Positions 45,927 to 59,682 of a stretch of DNA of 64,000 bases are shown here, one piece after another (the first letter of the stretch is position 1; each line of letters opens with the position of its first letter). Where the stretch lies: contig CM043962.1 in the NCBI GenBank assembly GCA_014529385.2, positions 44,305,598 to 44,369,597 on the forward strand. The letters are read 5' to 3'. A program made the translations under genes and the position numbers. The notes beneath the pieces are model-generated. The model was not told where the DNA came from. It made no database searches and was given only the letters and a program-made list of their open reading frames with translations. This DNA is from Adiantum capillus-veneris (lineage: Eukaryota > Streptophyta > Polypodiopsida > Polypodiales > Pteridaceae).

Positions 45927-46877
45927 ATGTCTTCCGGCACTCGCAAGGGTTCTTCTTCTTCAACAAGGTCCACAACCATTGTGGAAAATGATCCAAAATC
46001 TCCTAAGTATGGAGATAGCAACACAACCACCCAACCAACGACATCGGAAACCATGATCATGGCGTACTTGGTATCATTGCAAGAGACCGTAAACAAACAA
46101 GGCGAAGACTTACGAGCACTTGCAATGGAGAATGGCACACTAAGGGTACTTGTGGTTGAGAATGAGAATCTCAAGAGGACACTTGAGATGCAAACAACAC
46201 GTTTGATGCAACTTGAAGAGGAAGTCAAGGAATGTAAACGCTCTCTTGTGGACTTGAATGCTTTGAAGGAGCGGATGAGCAAAGTAGAGCATGACCATGT
46301 ATTGAAAGAGGAGAAATTTGACACTATGAGCCGGGATGTATGCGACATGAAAAATGTATGCACAAACAAGTCTTGGGCTGATGTATGTGGTAGCAATGTG
46401 GTTTCTAATTCCTCACTCATGCAAGCTATGGTTCAAACAAAGAATGTTGAGAATGTGGATGTGGAGGAGTTGAAGGAACGGGAGCGACGTTCCAAGAACA
46501 TTGTTATTAGTGGAATTCCCGAAGAGAAGTTAGAGACACCTCCTTCTCTTGCCATTGTTATTGAAGATTTCTTCAAAACCCACTTTGGCATGTCCGGAGT
46601 TATGGTATATGGAGCACATAGAGTGGGGAAGCAAGGAGCTCCTCGCTCGGGAGAACGGCCAATTGTATGCACCATGCCGGATGAGACCAAGCGAAAGATT
46701 ATCCTTGATAATAGTTGGATCTATTTGAGGGATACAAAATGTTTTGTATGTGAAGATCGCACTATTAAGCAACAAAATATGCGTCGCAAGGCATATGAGG
46801 AAAAGAATAATAAAAACAAGGAGATCTCTCATGAAGAAAATGTGCCCAAGGAGGAGGCAAGTCTCTCAAGCAAATAG
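45927..46877 (+). CDS. LINE L2 ORF1 protein (coiled coil plus RRM-like)
   Basis: 316 codons from ATG 45927 to TAG 46875-46877. Residues 1-40 are Ser/Thr-rich; about 45-150 form a heptad-like coiled coil (for example LRALAMENGTLRVLVVENE), expected to trimerise; about 180-285 resemble the RRM-type nucleic-acid-binding domain of LINE ORF1 proteins (ERRSKNIVISGIPEE, then YGAHRVGK, then KCFVCEDRTIKQQNMRRKAY); the tail is Lys/Glu-rich. The likely role is RNA binding and chaperoning in the retrotransposition complex. There is no zinc knuckle. The first ATG after the 5' UTR is used. Confidence 0.85.
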   Translation: MSSGTRKGSSSSTRSTTIVENDPKSPKYGDSNTTTQPTTSETMIMAYLVSLQETVNKQGEDLRALAMENGTLRVLVVENENLKRTLEMQTTRLMQLEEEVKECKRSLVDLNALKERMSKVEHDHVLKEEKFDTMSRDVCDMKNVCTNKSWADVCGSNVVSNSSLMQAMVQTKNVENVDVEELKERERRSKNIVISGIPEEKLETPPSLAIVIEDFFKTHFGMSGVMVYGAHRVGKQGAPRSGERPIVCTMPDETKRKIILDNSWIYLRDTKCFVCEDRTIKQQNMRRKAYEEKNNKNKEISHEENVPKEEASLSSK

Positions 46878-46883
46878 GGATGC

Positions 46884-49800
46884 GTGACCTATGAGACCGA
46901 GTTACAATTGAAAATATGCTTTTGGAATTATAATGGATATCCATGGAATGCGGGGGTTGGCATTGATGAACTAACAAGCAAAGCCGATGTTGTACTTCTT
47001 GTTGAAACTTGGGAGCATGATACACAAAGGATTAACGGCTTGGAGGATTACAATGTGCATTCATTGATGTGGTCAAAGAATCTCAAGCAACGAAGAGGAC
47101 AAGGAGGGTTAGCATGTATGGTTAAGAAAGGATTGGAAGATTTTGTATCAATTGTGAAAGATGACAAGTACAAACGTTATGTATGGCTGAAAATTATGAC
47201 ACCAAAAAGAGCACCCATTTTTGTAGCCGGTTGCTACATTCCTCATCATGATTCTCCCTTTTATGCTTGCATGGATAGAGATCAACCATTTTCTGATTTG
47301 GAAGAGGACATTGCTTATTTCAAAGGTGAAGGTGATGTTATTGTATTTGGGGATATGAATGCTCGCACAAAAACATTGCAACATGATACTCAACAATTGG
47401 ATATGCCATACATTTCAAGGGAGTTGGAGGAAGTTCACTTGTATGATCGTACTTCAATGGATGAGAAAGAGCCGGATCACTATGGAAAGTTACTTTTACA
47501 CATGTGTAATAGCACGGGTATGCTCATTGCCAATGGTGTATCTTTGTGGAGTGGAACCAATGGATTTACATGTAGAAGACATAATGGGGATAGTGTGATT
47601 GACTATATGCTACTCTCTGAAGCCATCATGTATCGCATAAAGAGTTTTATGTTTGGTCAATGGACCCCGGAATCCGACCATCGCACCTTATGTATTGACC
47701 TTTCATGTGGAGAAGCAACTAAGCATGATAATCTCAACCAAAGGAAAGAGAAGTTATCACTATGTATGGATTTCAAACGGGCACCAATGTACATTGAAAT
47801 GGTTGAGCAAAAATTATGGATGACAAAGCTTCAATGTGATGCACCATTGGAAACTAAATGGGAAGCTTTCAAGAAAGCTATTTGTTCTTGTGCGGAAGAA
47901 TGCTTTGCCATAAAGCATCTCCATGGTATCCACAAAGATAGATCACGCAAAAGGTGGTTTGATAAAGAATGTCAAGATGCTCGAAAGTCCTTGATAAAGC
48001 TTGATGCAACTATGGACAAAGACAACTATCAAAGTCATTTGCGTACATACAAGGCATTGATTCAAAAGAAGAGAAGAAGATGGGAAGTAAAGCAACAAGA
48101 ATTTCAAGTCCAAGAAAAGGCACATGCATGTGGAAGATTTTGGAGAAACTTGAGAGGCAAGCGGGTTGAGAATTTTGGTAACTTGAGTCTAGTGGATATG
48201 TACACACATTGTAGGCAATTATATGAGCAAGAAAATACTGAAAAAATGCCATTTTATGGTTCACTCCCATGTATGCCGTCTTTTTTTACTATTGAGGATG
48301 TATGCGGTGGGCTTGAAAAGTTGGCCACTCGCAAAGCGGGAGATCTTCAAGGTATCAAGCCGGAGATGATCAAATGGACGGGAGATTTTACCCATGAGTG
48401 GATGTGTGATATGTTCAACCTTGCACTTCAACATGGTATGCTTTATGATTGGAGTACTAATTGGGTTAAGCCTTTGCATAAAGGAGGGGATGTAAAGAAT
48501 GTAAGCAACTACCGGACTATAATGATTGGGTCTCTTATGGCAAAGTTGTTTGGGTGCATAATGGAGATGAAATTGAGTGATTGGGCTGAAGAGAATGACA
48601 AGCGTGCAAAGGGACAAGCGGGTTTTCGTCGATGCCATAGCACCATTGATCATCTTGTCACTCTTCGTGTTCTCATGGAGGAAAGTCGGTTGAAAGGCAA
48701 GCGATTGTATTGTTGTTTTGTGGACTTTAAGAAAGCCTTTGATATGATTCCACGTAACAATTTGTGGAGAAGGATGGAAGAACTCCAAGTGCCAAGTGAG
48801 TTTATGCTTGCGGTTTCTCGAATCTATGAGAAGGTGATTTGTCAATTGCGCATGGGAAGAGAAATTTCAGAAATTTTTGTAAGCACTATTGGGGTTAAAC
48901 AAGGATGTCCATTGTCACCAACTCTCTTTGGTCTATGTATCGATCAATTGGAACAAATGGTACTTGACTTTATGCAAGAAGAAGGCATTGAAGAGGTCAC
49001 TATTTGCAATGCGGTAATCATGCTTTTGTTGTATGCGGATGATGTAGTGCTTCTAGCACACACTTTAGAAGATGCACAAAAGCTTATGGTTGTCCTTGAG
49101 AACTTTTGCTTGCATAGTGGGCTGATTGTAAATGAATCCAAAACAAAGGTTATGCTTGTGAAAACCAACCATAAGGAGAAGCCATGCATTGTGTACAACA
49201 ACGAGACACTTGAAGTTGTTGAGAGCTTTAAGTACCTTGGCCTTGAGGTTCCATCCAATCACAAGTGGCATGAATGTGCTATGCGTCGTTTGGAAGCGGG
49301 AAAGAGAGAATATTATGCATTTGAGAACATGTGTAATGCGGGAAACATCAAGTGTTGGGTTCTCAAGAAGTATCTTTTTGATGCATTGGTGACACCGGTT
49401 CTTCTTTATGGAGTTGAAGTGTGGGGCGGGAGCATCTCAAAGTCTACTTGGAAAGAGTTTGAGAATGTCCAAAAGCGTTTTCTTACAAACTTTCTCCAAG
49501 TTAAGACACAAACACCATATATGCTCTTACTTCTTGAGTCGGGATCTCTTCCAATTGAGGTTATGGGCATGGAAAGGGTTGTGGAGTACATGATAAAGAT
49601 GCGTCAAAACCCCTCACATCGACTTCCTACAATTGCATGGGAAGCAAGCAAAAAAGTTCAAAAGACGCATAAAAGCAAGATCTTGAGCACAGGATGGATG
49701 CAAGACATAAAGAAGTGGTTTGGGAGATGGGATGCATTACACTTGCTACATGATGCTTCAATTGACTCTCAAGTGAATGAAGCTTTTCTACAACGCCAAT

Positions 49801-50276
49801 GTATTACGGCTTGGGAGAAATCCGGTGGGTCACGCTTCATACATTACACCACCTATATTGCCCCCAACTACAAAACCATGTTCTTCGCTGAGAGAGGAAA
49901 CCGTACTCACACTTACATGCTTGAGCCTATTCCCTTGTCCGCGATACGCACTATCGCAGCAATTCGGCTTAGCTCCCATTTCCTTCGATGCGAGATAGGG
50001 CGTTGGGGCAATGGAGAAGAGTCAAATCGATTGTGCACATTATGCTCACTGCAAGTTCGAGAGTCTGAGTACCACACACTACTAGAGTGCTCAGCTTTTG
50101 ATCACATCCGAACTTGCTTCTCTCACATTTTCAGCCATAACTTAACCCTACACACTTTCCTCTCCCAGCCAAAGTGTGGGCTCTCCATTGCGACTCTCAT
50201 CACTACAATTTTGGAGCATCGAGAGTCACTCATCAGCCATACACATACTACATCACATGTAACTTTGGTCCCATAG
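46884..50276 (+). CDS. LINE L2 ORF2: AP endonuclease and reverse transcriptase
   Basis: 1131 triplets including the TAG stop at 50274-50276. Residues 10-270 are an AP-type endonuclease with WNYNG (14-18), E41 in VETW, CYIPHHD, GDMNA (156-160), VIDY (D240) and SDH (264-266), all expected catalytic residues present. RT: FVDFKKAFDMIP near 611-622, GVKQGCPLSPTLFG, LLYADDVVLLA with YADD at 717-720, NESKTKVM and FKYLGLE. Near the C-terminus is a CCHC motif C1051-x2-C-x9-H-x4-C. The frame is the same as ORF1, separated by TAG GGA TGC; the first codon listed is GTG and no ATG lies upstream of WNYNG. Translation could use stop readthrough, reinitiation or a non-ATG start. Likely active or recently active. 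Confidence 0.92.
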   Translation: MTYETELQLKICFWNYNGYPWNAGVGIDELTSKADVVLLVETWEHDTQRINGLEDYNVHSLMWSKNLKQRRGQGGLACMVKKGLEDFVSIVKDDKYKRYVWLKIMTPKRAPIFVAGCYIPHHDSPFYACMDRDQPFSDLEEDIAYFKGEGDVIVFGDMNARTKTLQHDTQQLDMPYISRELEEVHLYDRTSMDEKEPDHYGKLLLHMCNSTGMLIANGVSLWSGTNGFTCRRHNGDSVIDYMLLSEAIMYRIKSFMFGQWTPESDHRTLCIDLSCGEATKHDNLNQRKEKLSLCMDFKRAPMYIEMVEQKLWMTKLQCDAPLETKWEAFKKAICSCAEECFAIKHLHGIHKDRSRKRWFDKECQDARKSLIKLDATMDKDNYQSHLRTYKALIQKKRRRWEVKQQEFQVQEKAHACGRFWRNLRGKRVENFGNLSLVDMYTHCRQLYEQENTEKMPFYGSLPCMPSFFTIEDVCGGLEKLATRKAGDLQGIKPEMIKWTGDFTHEWMCDMFNLALQHGMLYDWSTNWVKPLHKGGDVKNVSNYRTIMIGSLMAKLFGCIMEMKLSDWAEENDKRAKGQAGFRRCHSTIDHLVTLRVLMEESRLKGKRLYCCFVDFKKAFDMIPRNNLWRRMEELQVPSEFMLAVSRIYEKVICQLRMGREISEIFVSTIGVKQGCPLSPTLFGLCIDQLEQMVLDFMQEEGIEEVTICNAVIMLLLYADDVVLLAHTLEDAQKLMVVLENFCLHSGLIVNESKTKVMLVKTNHKEKPCIVYNNETLEVVESFKYLGLEVPSNHKWHECAMRRLEAGKREYYAFENMCNAGNIKCWVLKKYLFDALVTPVLLYGVEVWGGSISKSTWKEFENVQKRFLTNFLQVKTQTPYMLLLLESGSLPIEVMGMERVVEYMIKMRQNPSHRLPTIAWEASKKVQKTHKSKILSTGWMQDIKKWFGRWDALHLLHDASIDSQVNEAFLQRQCITAWEKSGGSRFIHYTTYIAPNYKTMFFAERGNRTHTYMLEPIPLSAIRTIAAIRLSSHFLRCEIGRWGNGEESNRLCTLCSLQVRESEYHTLLECSAFDHIRTCFSHIFSHNLTLHTFLSQPKCGLSIATLITTILEHRESLISHTHTTSHVTLVP

Positions 50277-50290
50277 GTCATATTTGACCT
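50275..50290 (+). promoter_or_regulatory. 3' terminal hairpin of LINE L2
   Basis: AGGTCATATTTGACCT, a 6-bp stem with a TATT loop, overlapping the ORF2 stop codon and within 50 bp of the 3' end. It is retained in both truncated copies, so it is a plausible RT recognition element. Confidence 0.6.
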
Positions 50291-50332
50291 CCAAGGACGA
50301 TAATAAAATCTATCTATCTATCTCTCTGTCTC

Positions 50333-50752
50333 CAGCATGGCAAAGAAGAGGCTGGAGCACTAGTTGCTCTTCGACCTCGCATTGTGGAGAAGCAGCAACG
50401 CTGGCCATTTCAAAATAGCCATAATGTGCAGCAGTAGCGTTTGCAAGGCAGATGCTGCAAGCCCATACGTCCAGGTGTTCGACTCCATGAAAGGGCTGTG
50501 GAGGAAAAGGTGTCTTTCCACGGTGTCTGATAGATGGTCGAGAGAGAAACATCTCAACCTCGCCTCATGAAGCAGAGGCGCCTAGAATCTTAGTGACTAA
50601 TGAATTGTTCTTAAGTAGTGAGGAAATGACCTCCGCGACCTTGACACTCAAATGACATGTTTGTCTGTGTCCACTCTCTGAGAGAGAAGCCTTGCACGTA
50701 GTGCACCCTTTCTGCCCCCTGTTGGCTCTTTGCAAGCATCTGACAGTGCATG
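50333..50752. other. Unassigned sequence after LINE L2
   Basis: Open frames at 50364-50570 and on the opposite strand do not resemble a known protein. Possibly part of the decayed PPR locus that follows. Confidence 0.3.
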
Positions 50753-53008
<2,256 letters not shown>

Positions 53009-53039
53009 GGTCAAGAAGCACGAGGGTGTTTTGAGATTT

Positions 53040-54280
53040 CTTTTAGTGATGTTATGTCTTTAATGTAGTCCCTTGGAATGGACTTATACGAGGGAGGTGC
53101 CGAGCAAGAGCCTGCCAAGGAAGCTTCGGATTGTTTTTAGCGGCTGTAACAGGAGAGCATCAATCCACAAACAAAGCTTTTGTGTGATTTTTTCCATAGT
53201 CAGGTATTCATTGAGGTCTATGGGATGAGGGCCCAACATACTATGATAATATTAGGGGAAATTGATTTTAGTGCATTGAACCAATGGCGCTATACTTGCA
53301 TGAGGTTGATGTCTTTCAAATCAAGCATGTCGTTCTTGGAAGGCGGGGTATGTCCAACATGGGGAGCAAAGAGCTTTGGGTTTTTTATAGTTCATGTGAA
53401 GCAATTAATTCTCTCCAAAGTCATCACTCACGCTTGCATTTTTAAGACATGTACATTATGTACAAAATTGGCATGGGCAAACACATTCATCAGAAGCTTG
53501 TTAGGATGGTGCTCTTTTAAAAAACAATATTTATTTGGCATGGGCAAACAAATTCATCGAACTTTGTTAGGATGGGGCTCTTTTAAAATAAAATTTTGTA
53601 TTTGGCAATGGTTTGGTGAACGTGTACATCAAGTGAGTTGTATTGACAAAATTGAGTTGTAGCCTCTTGGAATGCAATTATAGGTGGGACTTGCTAAGTT
53701 AGAGCTGAGAAATGGAATTGTCAGCTCTTTTAAATGTTCTCTTGGAAAGCACTTACCCTAGGTATCTCCTCAACAAGGGCAAGTGTTTTGATTTTTAAGT
53801 TTTGTTAAATTTGCTCCTATGCTTGCATCTTTGGTGAACATATGTATGGTCAAAATATTTGTCTTCAAGAGCTTTGTACACTTGGCATGCTCTTTTTGTA
53901 GGTATGCCCGATGTTGGCAAGGCCAGGAAGCTCTGGGTTGTTTTCCACAAACGCTGAGACAGGGCTTTCCTCAAATGTGATCGGCAATGTGTACATCTGA
54001 TTCCTACAGGAAATGCTTTGGTCAACCTGTAGACTGTACTTTTTGAAAGTACAAGAAGTTGTAATGAGCTTCTATTGAAATGTTATCGCTTGGATGGTGT
54101 CGATTGTAGGATTTGCTTGACATGGAAAGAGCAAAGAAGCTATAGAATATCGCCCTGCTTTTATCAAGGGCAAAGCACTTGATGACCTCTCTTTGAATGC
54201 GATTACTTATGCTTGCATATTGATGCATGTGGAGTTATGCAAGCAATTGACAAGGGTGAACACATAGAGGCATGTGCAAT
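53040..54280 (+). pseudogene. Decayed pentatricopeptide-repeat (PPR) gene
   Basis: No long frame, but several PPR signatures lie in order on the plus strand in different frames: NVVPWNGLIRG (53062-53094), MGKQIH-type words near 53485 and 53545, VVASWNAIIGG (53656-53688), NVIAWMVSIVGFA then HGKSKEAIE (54079-54147), and NAITYACIL (54196-54222) followed after a shift by CGVMQAIDKGEHIE (about 54229-54270). PLS-type PPR proteins bind organellar RNA; this one is inactivated by many stops and shifts. The upstream tandem units are probably decayed parts of the same gene family. Confidence 0.65.
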
Positions 54281-54403
54281 GTTTTCCCAATACCCACATC
54301 TTTACTTTTTATTAAACGGATTTTTAATTCCTTGAACACTTAGCCCTTCCATGTATCAACATGCGAAGTCTCGTGGAGAGAACCCACCAGCTCCAAATGT
54401 CCA

Positions 54404-54504
<101 letters not shown>

Positions 54505-54608
54505 AGAGGCTTTGGGTAGGTAGAAGTCTTGAGCTTTGCTAAGATTGAGTCTTCAGGTAGAAGAAGAAGAAGAAGAAGAGAGAGAGCAAGAGCCAACGAA
54601 GAGGGGAA

Positions 54609-54990
54609 ATGGTAAGCACAATAGTAGCCATGGCTAGCATTGTGTGGCCGATCACTCTTGCCTTACACTCCACCTCCAAGGTCTCCACCTTTGCTCCCTT
54701 CTTGAAGCCCGCCATGTAGCCCAGCCGTGCCAACATCGCTTCCCAACCTACCAATCAATGCTCTCATTATGCCCACCTCCCACTACTAATATAAAGATCA
54801 AGTTGAAATTTACTCCTCCCTTTAGTGGTCTACTTGGAACCAAGAATACAGACTAGGCCCGTAATACAAAACTTCCATTGAAGGAGAGGTTCACTTACGG
54901 TAGTTTCCAGGGCCAAGGAATTTGCAGTCGGTTGTGGAAGTGCCAACGCTATAGGTGGCAGTTGCATCAGAGCACACACACACAATAGCA
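54609..54990 (+). pseudogene. Possible fragment of a chloroplast protein gene (PsbR-like?)
   Basis: ATG at 54609 opens a transit-peptide-like stretch ([20 protein letters not shown], then FAPFLKP), after which frames break. Around 54793-54950 weak similarity to the photosystem II 10-kDa protein PsbR (a K-I-K...T-P-x-x-x-G-L-x-G segment and a later A-N-A block) can be imagined across shifts. This is recognition from memory only and may be wrong. Confidence 0.2.
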
Positions 54991-55121
54991 ATAATCTGCA
55001 TAACATCTATACTTTTTATAAAGTAGCTAAAAATTTTCTTGGGCTCTTGGTGCATTCACATGTCACTCTCTCGCGCACTCCTAATGCAGCCCGACTTTGT
55101 CGCATGGGGGAGGGGGGGGGG

Positions 55122-55260
<139 letters not shown>

Positions 55261-55261
55261 C

Positions 55262-57112
<1,851 letters not shown>

Positions 57113-57170
<58 letters not shown>
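57113..57170. repeat. (GA)n array
   Basis: About 28 GA units after a G run. Confidence 0.95.
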
Positions 57171-57172
<2 letters not shown>

Positions 57173-57184
57173 ATGCTTATAGGT

Positions 57185-57480
57185 CACACCCTCAATTTTG
57201 CAACACGTCCTTCAGTTCCATGATGCTTGAAACACTTGCAAAGATAAGCAACTCAACGATCTTTGTTTGCTTTCATTACAGGTGCCAATGGCACTAAAAT
57301 ACAATGATAAACAATATGTGCCTTATATGTAGAAAGAAAGCATTGATATTTTTCACCTAAAAAATGGCACTTTATGAGTAGATGCCATGCCTTTTCTGCC
57401 ACAGCAACACGCGGGTTACATACTAGTAAATACTAAAGTGGCAAAAACCTCAAAGGTTTGTTGTGTGTTCTTGAGCTTTG
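57185..57480. repeat. Dispersed repeat shared with 43980-45360
   Basis: Segments resembling 43990-44110 and 45250-45350 occur here in the same order but closer together, so the two loci derive from one repeat or an old duplication. Confidence 0.5.
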
Positions 57481-57597
57481 AAGATAAGACAATGGTGCCA
57501 ATAAATTAATACTAAAAGTGTCGTGTAAGTGAATGGATGGCATTTCAAAACAAAGTTATGAAAAGGAAGTCATGGGCCTCACGTAAAGGACCATTTG

Positions 57598-57660
57598 CAA
57601 ACTAAATTCAAAACAAAAAGTTGAAAAGAACGTCGCAAGTCTTTTCAATGAAAAGCTCGA
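57598..57660 (+). repeat. Foldback element, left arm (outer part)
   Basis: gcaaactaaattcaaaac, then agttgaaaag, then ttcaatgaaaag matches, with few differences, the reverse complement of 63752-63815. LINE L3 separates this outer part from the inner part at 63607-63690. Confidence 0.7.
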
Positions 57661-57888
57661 TGAAACATTGTACTATTCAAGCGGTCAACAAAAATGCTGC
57701 TGTTGTTGTGGAGCAAAACGGAGTCATGGGTTGGGAAGAGTTGCAGGTAGAGGGAGAACAGAGTTGCAGCGGTGTGCATGCTCCATACTGGTTCATGCAG
57801 CGCACATTTTCTTGTCATCATCCCGGCCTGCTGTTACACTCACTAAGGCATCTGAGACCCGGTCCCTCTTCCCTGCCCCCTCCCCCTT

Positions 57889-59682
57889 TTGGGGGGGGCA
57901 AGGCCCATGCAACTACACGAAGCTCTCAGGGATGGTCTCGTACAAGCCAGAGTCCCTTTGGAAGTATCTGGCAATCAACCCCCCTTTGTCCATGCCAAAG
58001 TTATGGCAAACCCCATTTTCCAAGCAGGGATGGGTGCTCTATCTGCTGGGCCAAACCCCTCATTCCCTACCCCTCTGCAATCCAACCCTATTTCATGAAT
58101 TGGCTCCCCTCGGCAACCCCAACCATCGTATGCAACCATGGCAGGCATCCCTCCAACAAATACCACCAATTGGGCCTCTTCTTCTGGCGAGCCTCTGCGA
58201 TCTTCTGTCATGCCCCTCCTTTCGCTTAAAGAACCAGGTATGGATTTTCAAGAGCAATATAAATCGCTTTTCTCTGATAAAACTGAGGAAGAATTTAATG
58301 ACATCCGCTCCTTCTCTAAGTTTATCCAACAGAGCAAGGCCATATGAGACAATCTTGCCTATGCCGAGACCATCCTCGACCCCTCACACTACCATCACGA
58401 TAAGCTGGAAAACTCCCCCCATTCTGTGAAACACGATGAAGGGGTTGAAGCCTTTCAAGGGCTTGAAGGGGTCACCATCCCTAAAAGGGAGCTGGATTTA
58501 TGGCATTCACAACTGCAGAACAGAGTTGTCATCAGCCTCTGTCATGGAGTAAGGCCGTCTATAAAAGCCCTGAGAACTTGGATGGCACAAACCTGGGAAA
58601 ACCGTAACATCAAAATTTTGCATGTCCAGTACTTGCCAAACAACTACTACTTGTTTTTTTGTGACGACACTAATGCAGCTCTGCAGATAGTTAGCCAAGG
58701 TCAATGGATAATTAAGAACACTCCCCTTTCTGTTTTTAATTGGTATATTGGGTTTAACCCTAGAGGGCCCAAGCCTTCCAAAGTGCCCGTCTGGGTCGAC
58801 TTTCCTGATCTCCCCATTGAACTTTACCCATGGCTCAAGAATATAGGAAATTGTATCGGAAGGGTTCTGGGACAAAGAATCAGGAGCGGGATTAATCCCA
58901 AATGGGATCTACAATTACTTATCGAAATAGACCTCAATGAAGATCTCAAGAGCAATGTCCCTGTGAGAGATTCTACTGGCTGAATCCTGCATATCCAAAC
59001 AGTCGTCTACAAAAACTTACCAAATGCATGCTTCCATTGCATGAAGCAAGGACACTTCATCAAAGATTGCCCTGAGCTTAAACCGCAGGCCTCACAAGAA
59101 GTGCCTCCTCAAGCCAAAGCTGGGGACTTCCACCCTGTTCCAAAGAAAAATACCGCCAGAAACACCAGGAATGTCAAACCCCCCAACTCAAGATTCAAAA
59201 ACAACTTCGGTCCTCTCTTGGATGAGGTGTTTGACCCCCTCATACATGACTCAACAGCCCCCGAAGTGTCAATCAAAGCAAATGATTCTTCCCCAACTCC
59301 AGGACAAGACGTCCCAATCTACAACAATGTCAAACTTCCTAAAGAGACTTCCCACCCTCCTCAAAGCCCCATGGACAAAGCAAGAGGTATGTTGTCAGAA
59401 TCATCCTCTGACTTTGAAGGTGAGGCTATCCCCAACTCCCAAGCCCAAAATAAACATGGAGATGAAGACCTTACCTTTGCTGCTCAACTTGAAGAAAAGG
59501 ATCAACTAATGAAGACCCAAATCCTCTCTGACTCAGATGTAGAAATTTTAATGACAGAAGCTGAGGAAGAGAGACTCCCTCTCCCCCCACCCACAGCCCC
59601 AAAGAGGAAAAAGAAACTTTCCAAAGACCCTACAAGGGTCTCAGTCTCCATGGTCAAACCCTCTAAAAACAGTAAGAAATGA
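57889..59682 (+). pseudogene. LINE L3 ORF1 (DUF4283 plus zinc knuckle)
   Basis: A single frame of 598 codons broken only by three TGA codons (58096, 58345, 58981). The N-terminus is Pro/Ser-rich. The DUF4283 region at 58470-58960 has LWHSQLQNRVVISLCHG, VQYLPNNYYLFFC, GQWIIKNTPLSVFNW and PVWVDFPDLPIELYPWL. After the third TGA comes the CCHC knuckle CFHCMKQGHFIKDC (59035-59076), then an acidic, Ser-rich tail ending in KKRKKK-type basic sequence. The likely role of the ancestral protein is nucleic-acid binding. All three breaks being TGA suits C-to-T decay of methylated DNA. Confidence 0.85.

Larger units (their letters stand above)
45699..50326 (+). mobile_element. LINE L2, full-length with both ORFs open
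   Basis: About 4.6 kb: 5' UTR 45699-45926, ORF1, one TAG, ORF2, then a very short 3' UTR with a hairpin and a tail of tcta units. Upstream is (TC)28; downstream is tctatctatctatctctctgtctcc. Both coding regions lack lesions, so insertion is recent. Sequence style (coiled-coil ORF1, YADD RT, C-terminal CCHC) differs from the plant L1-type LINEs L0, L1 and L3 in this window. Confidence 0.93.
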
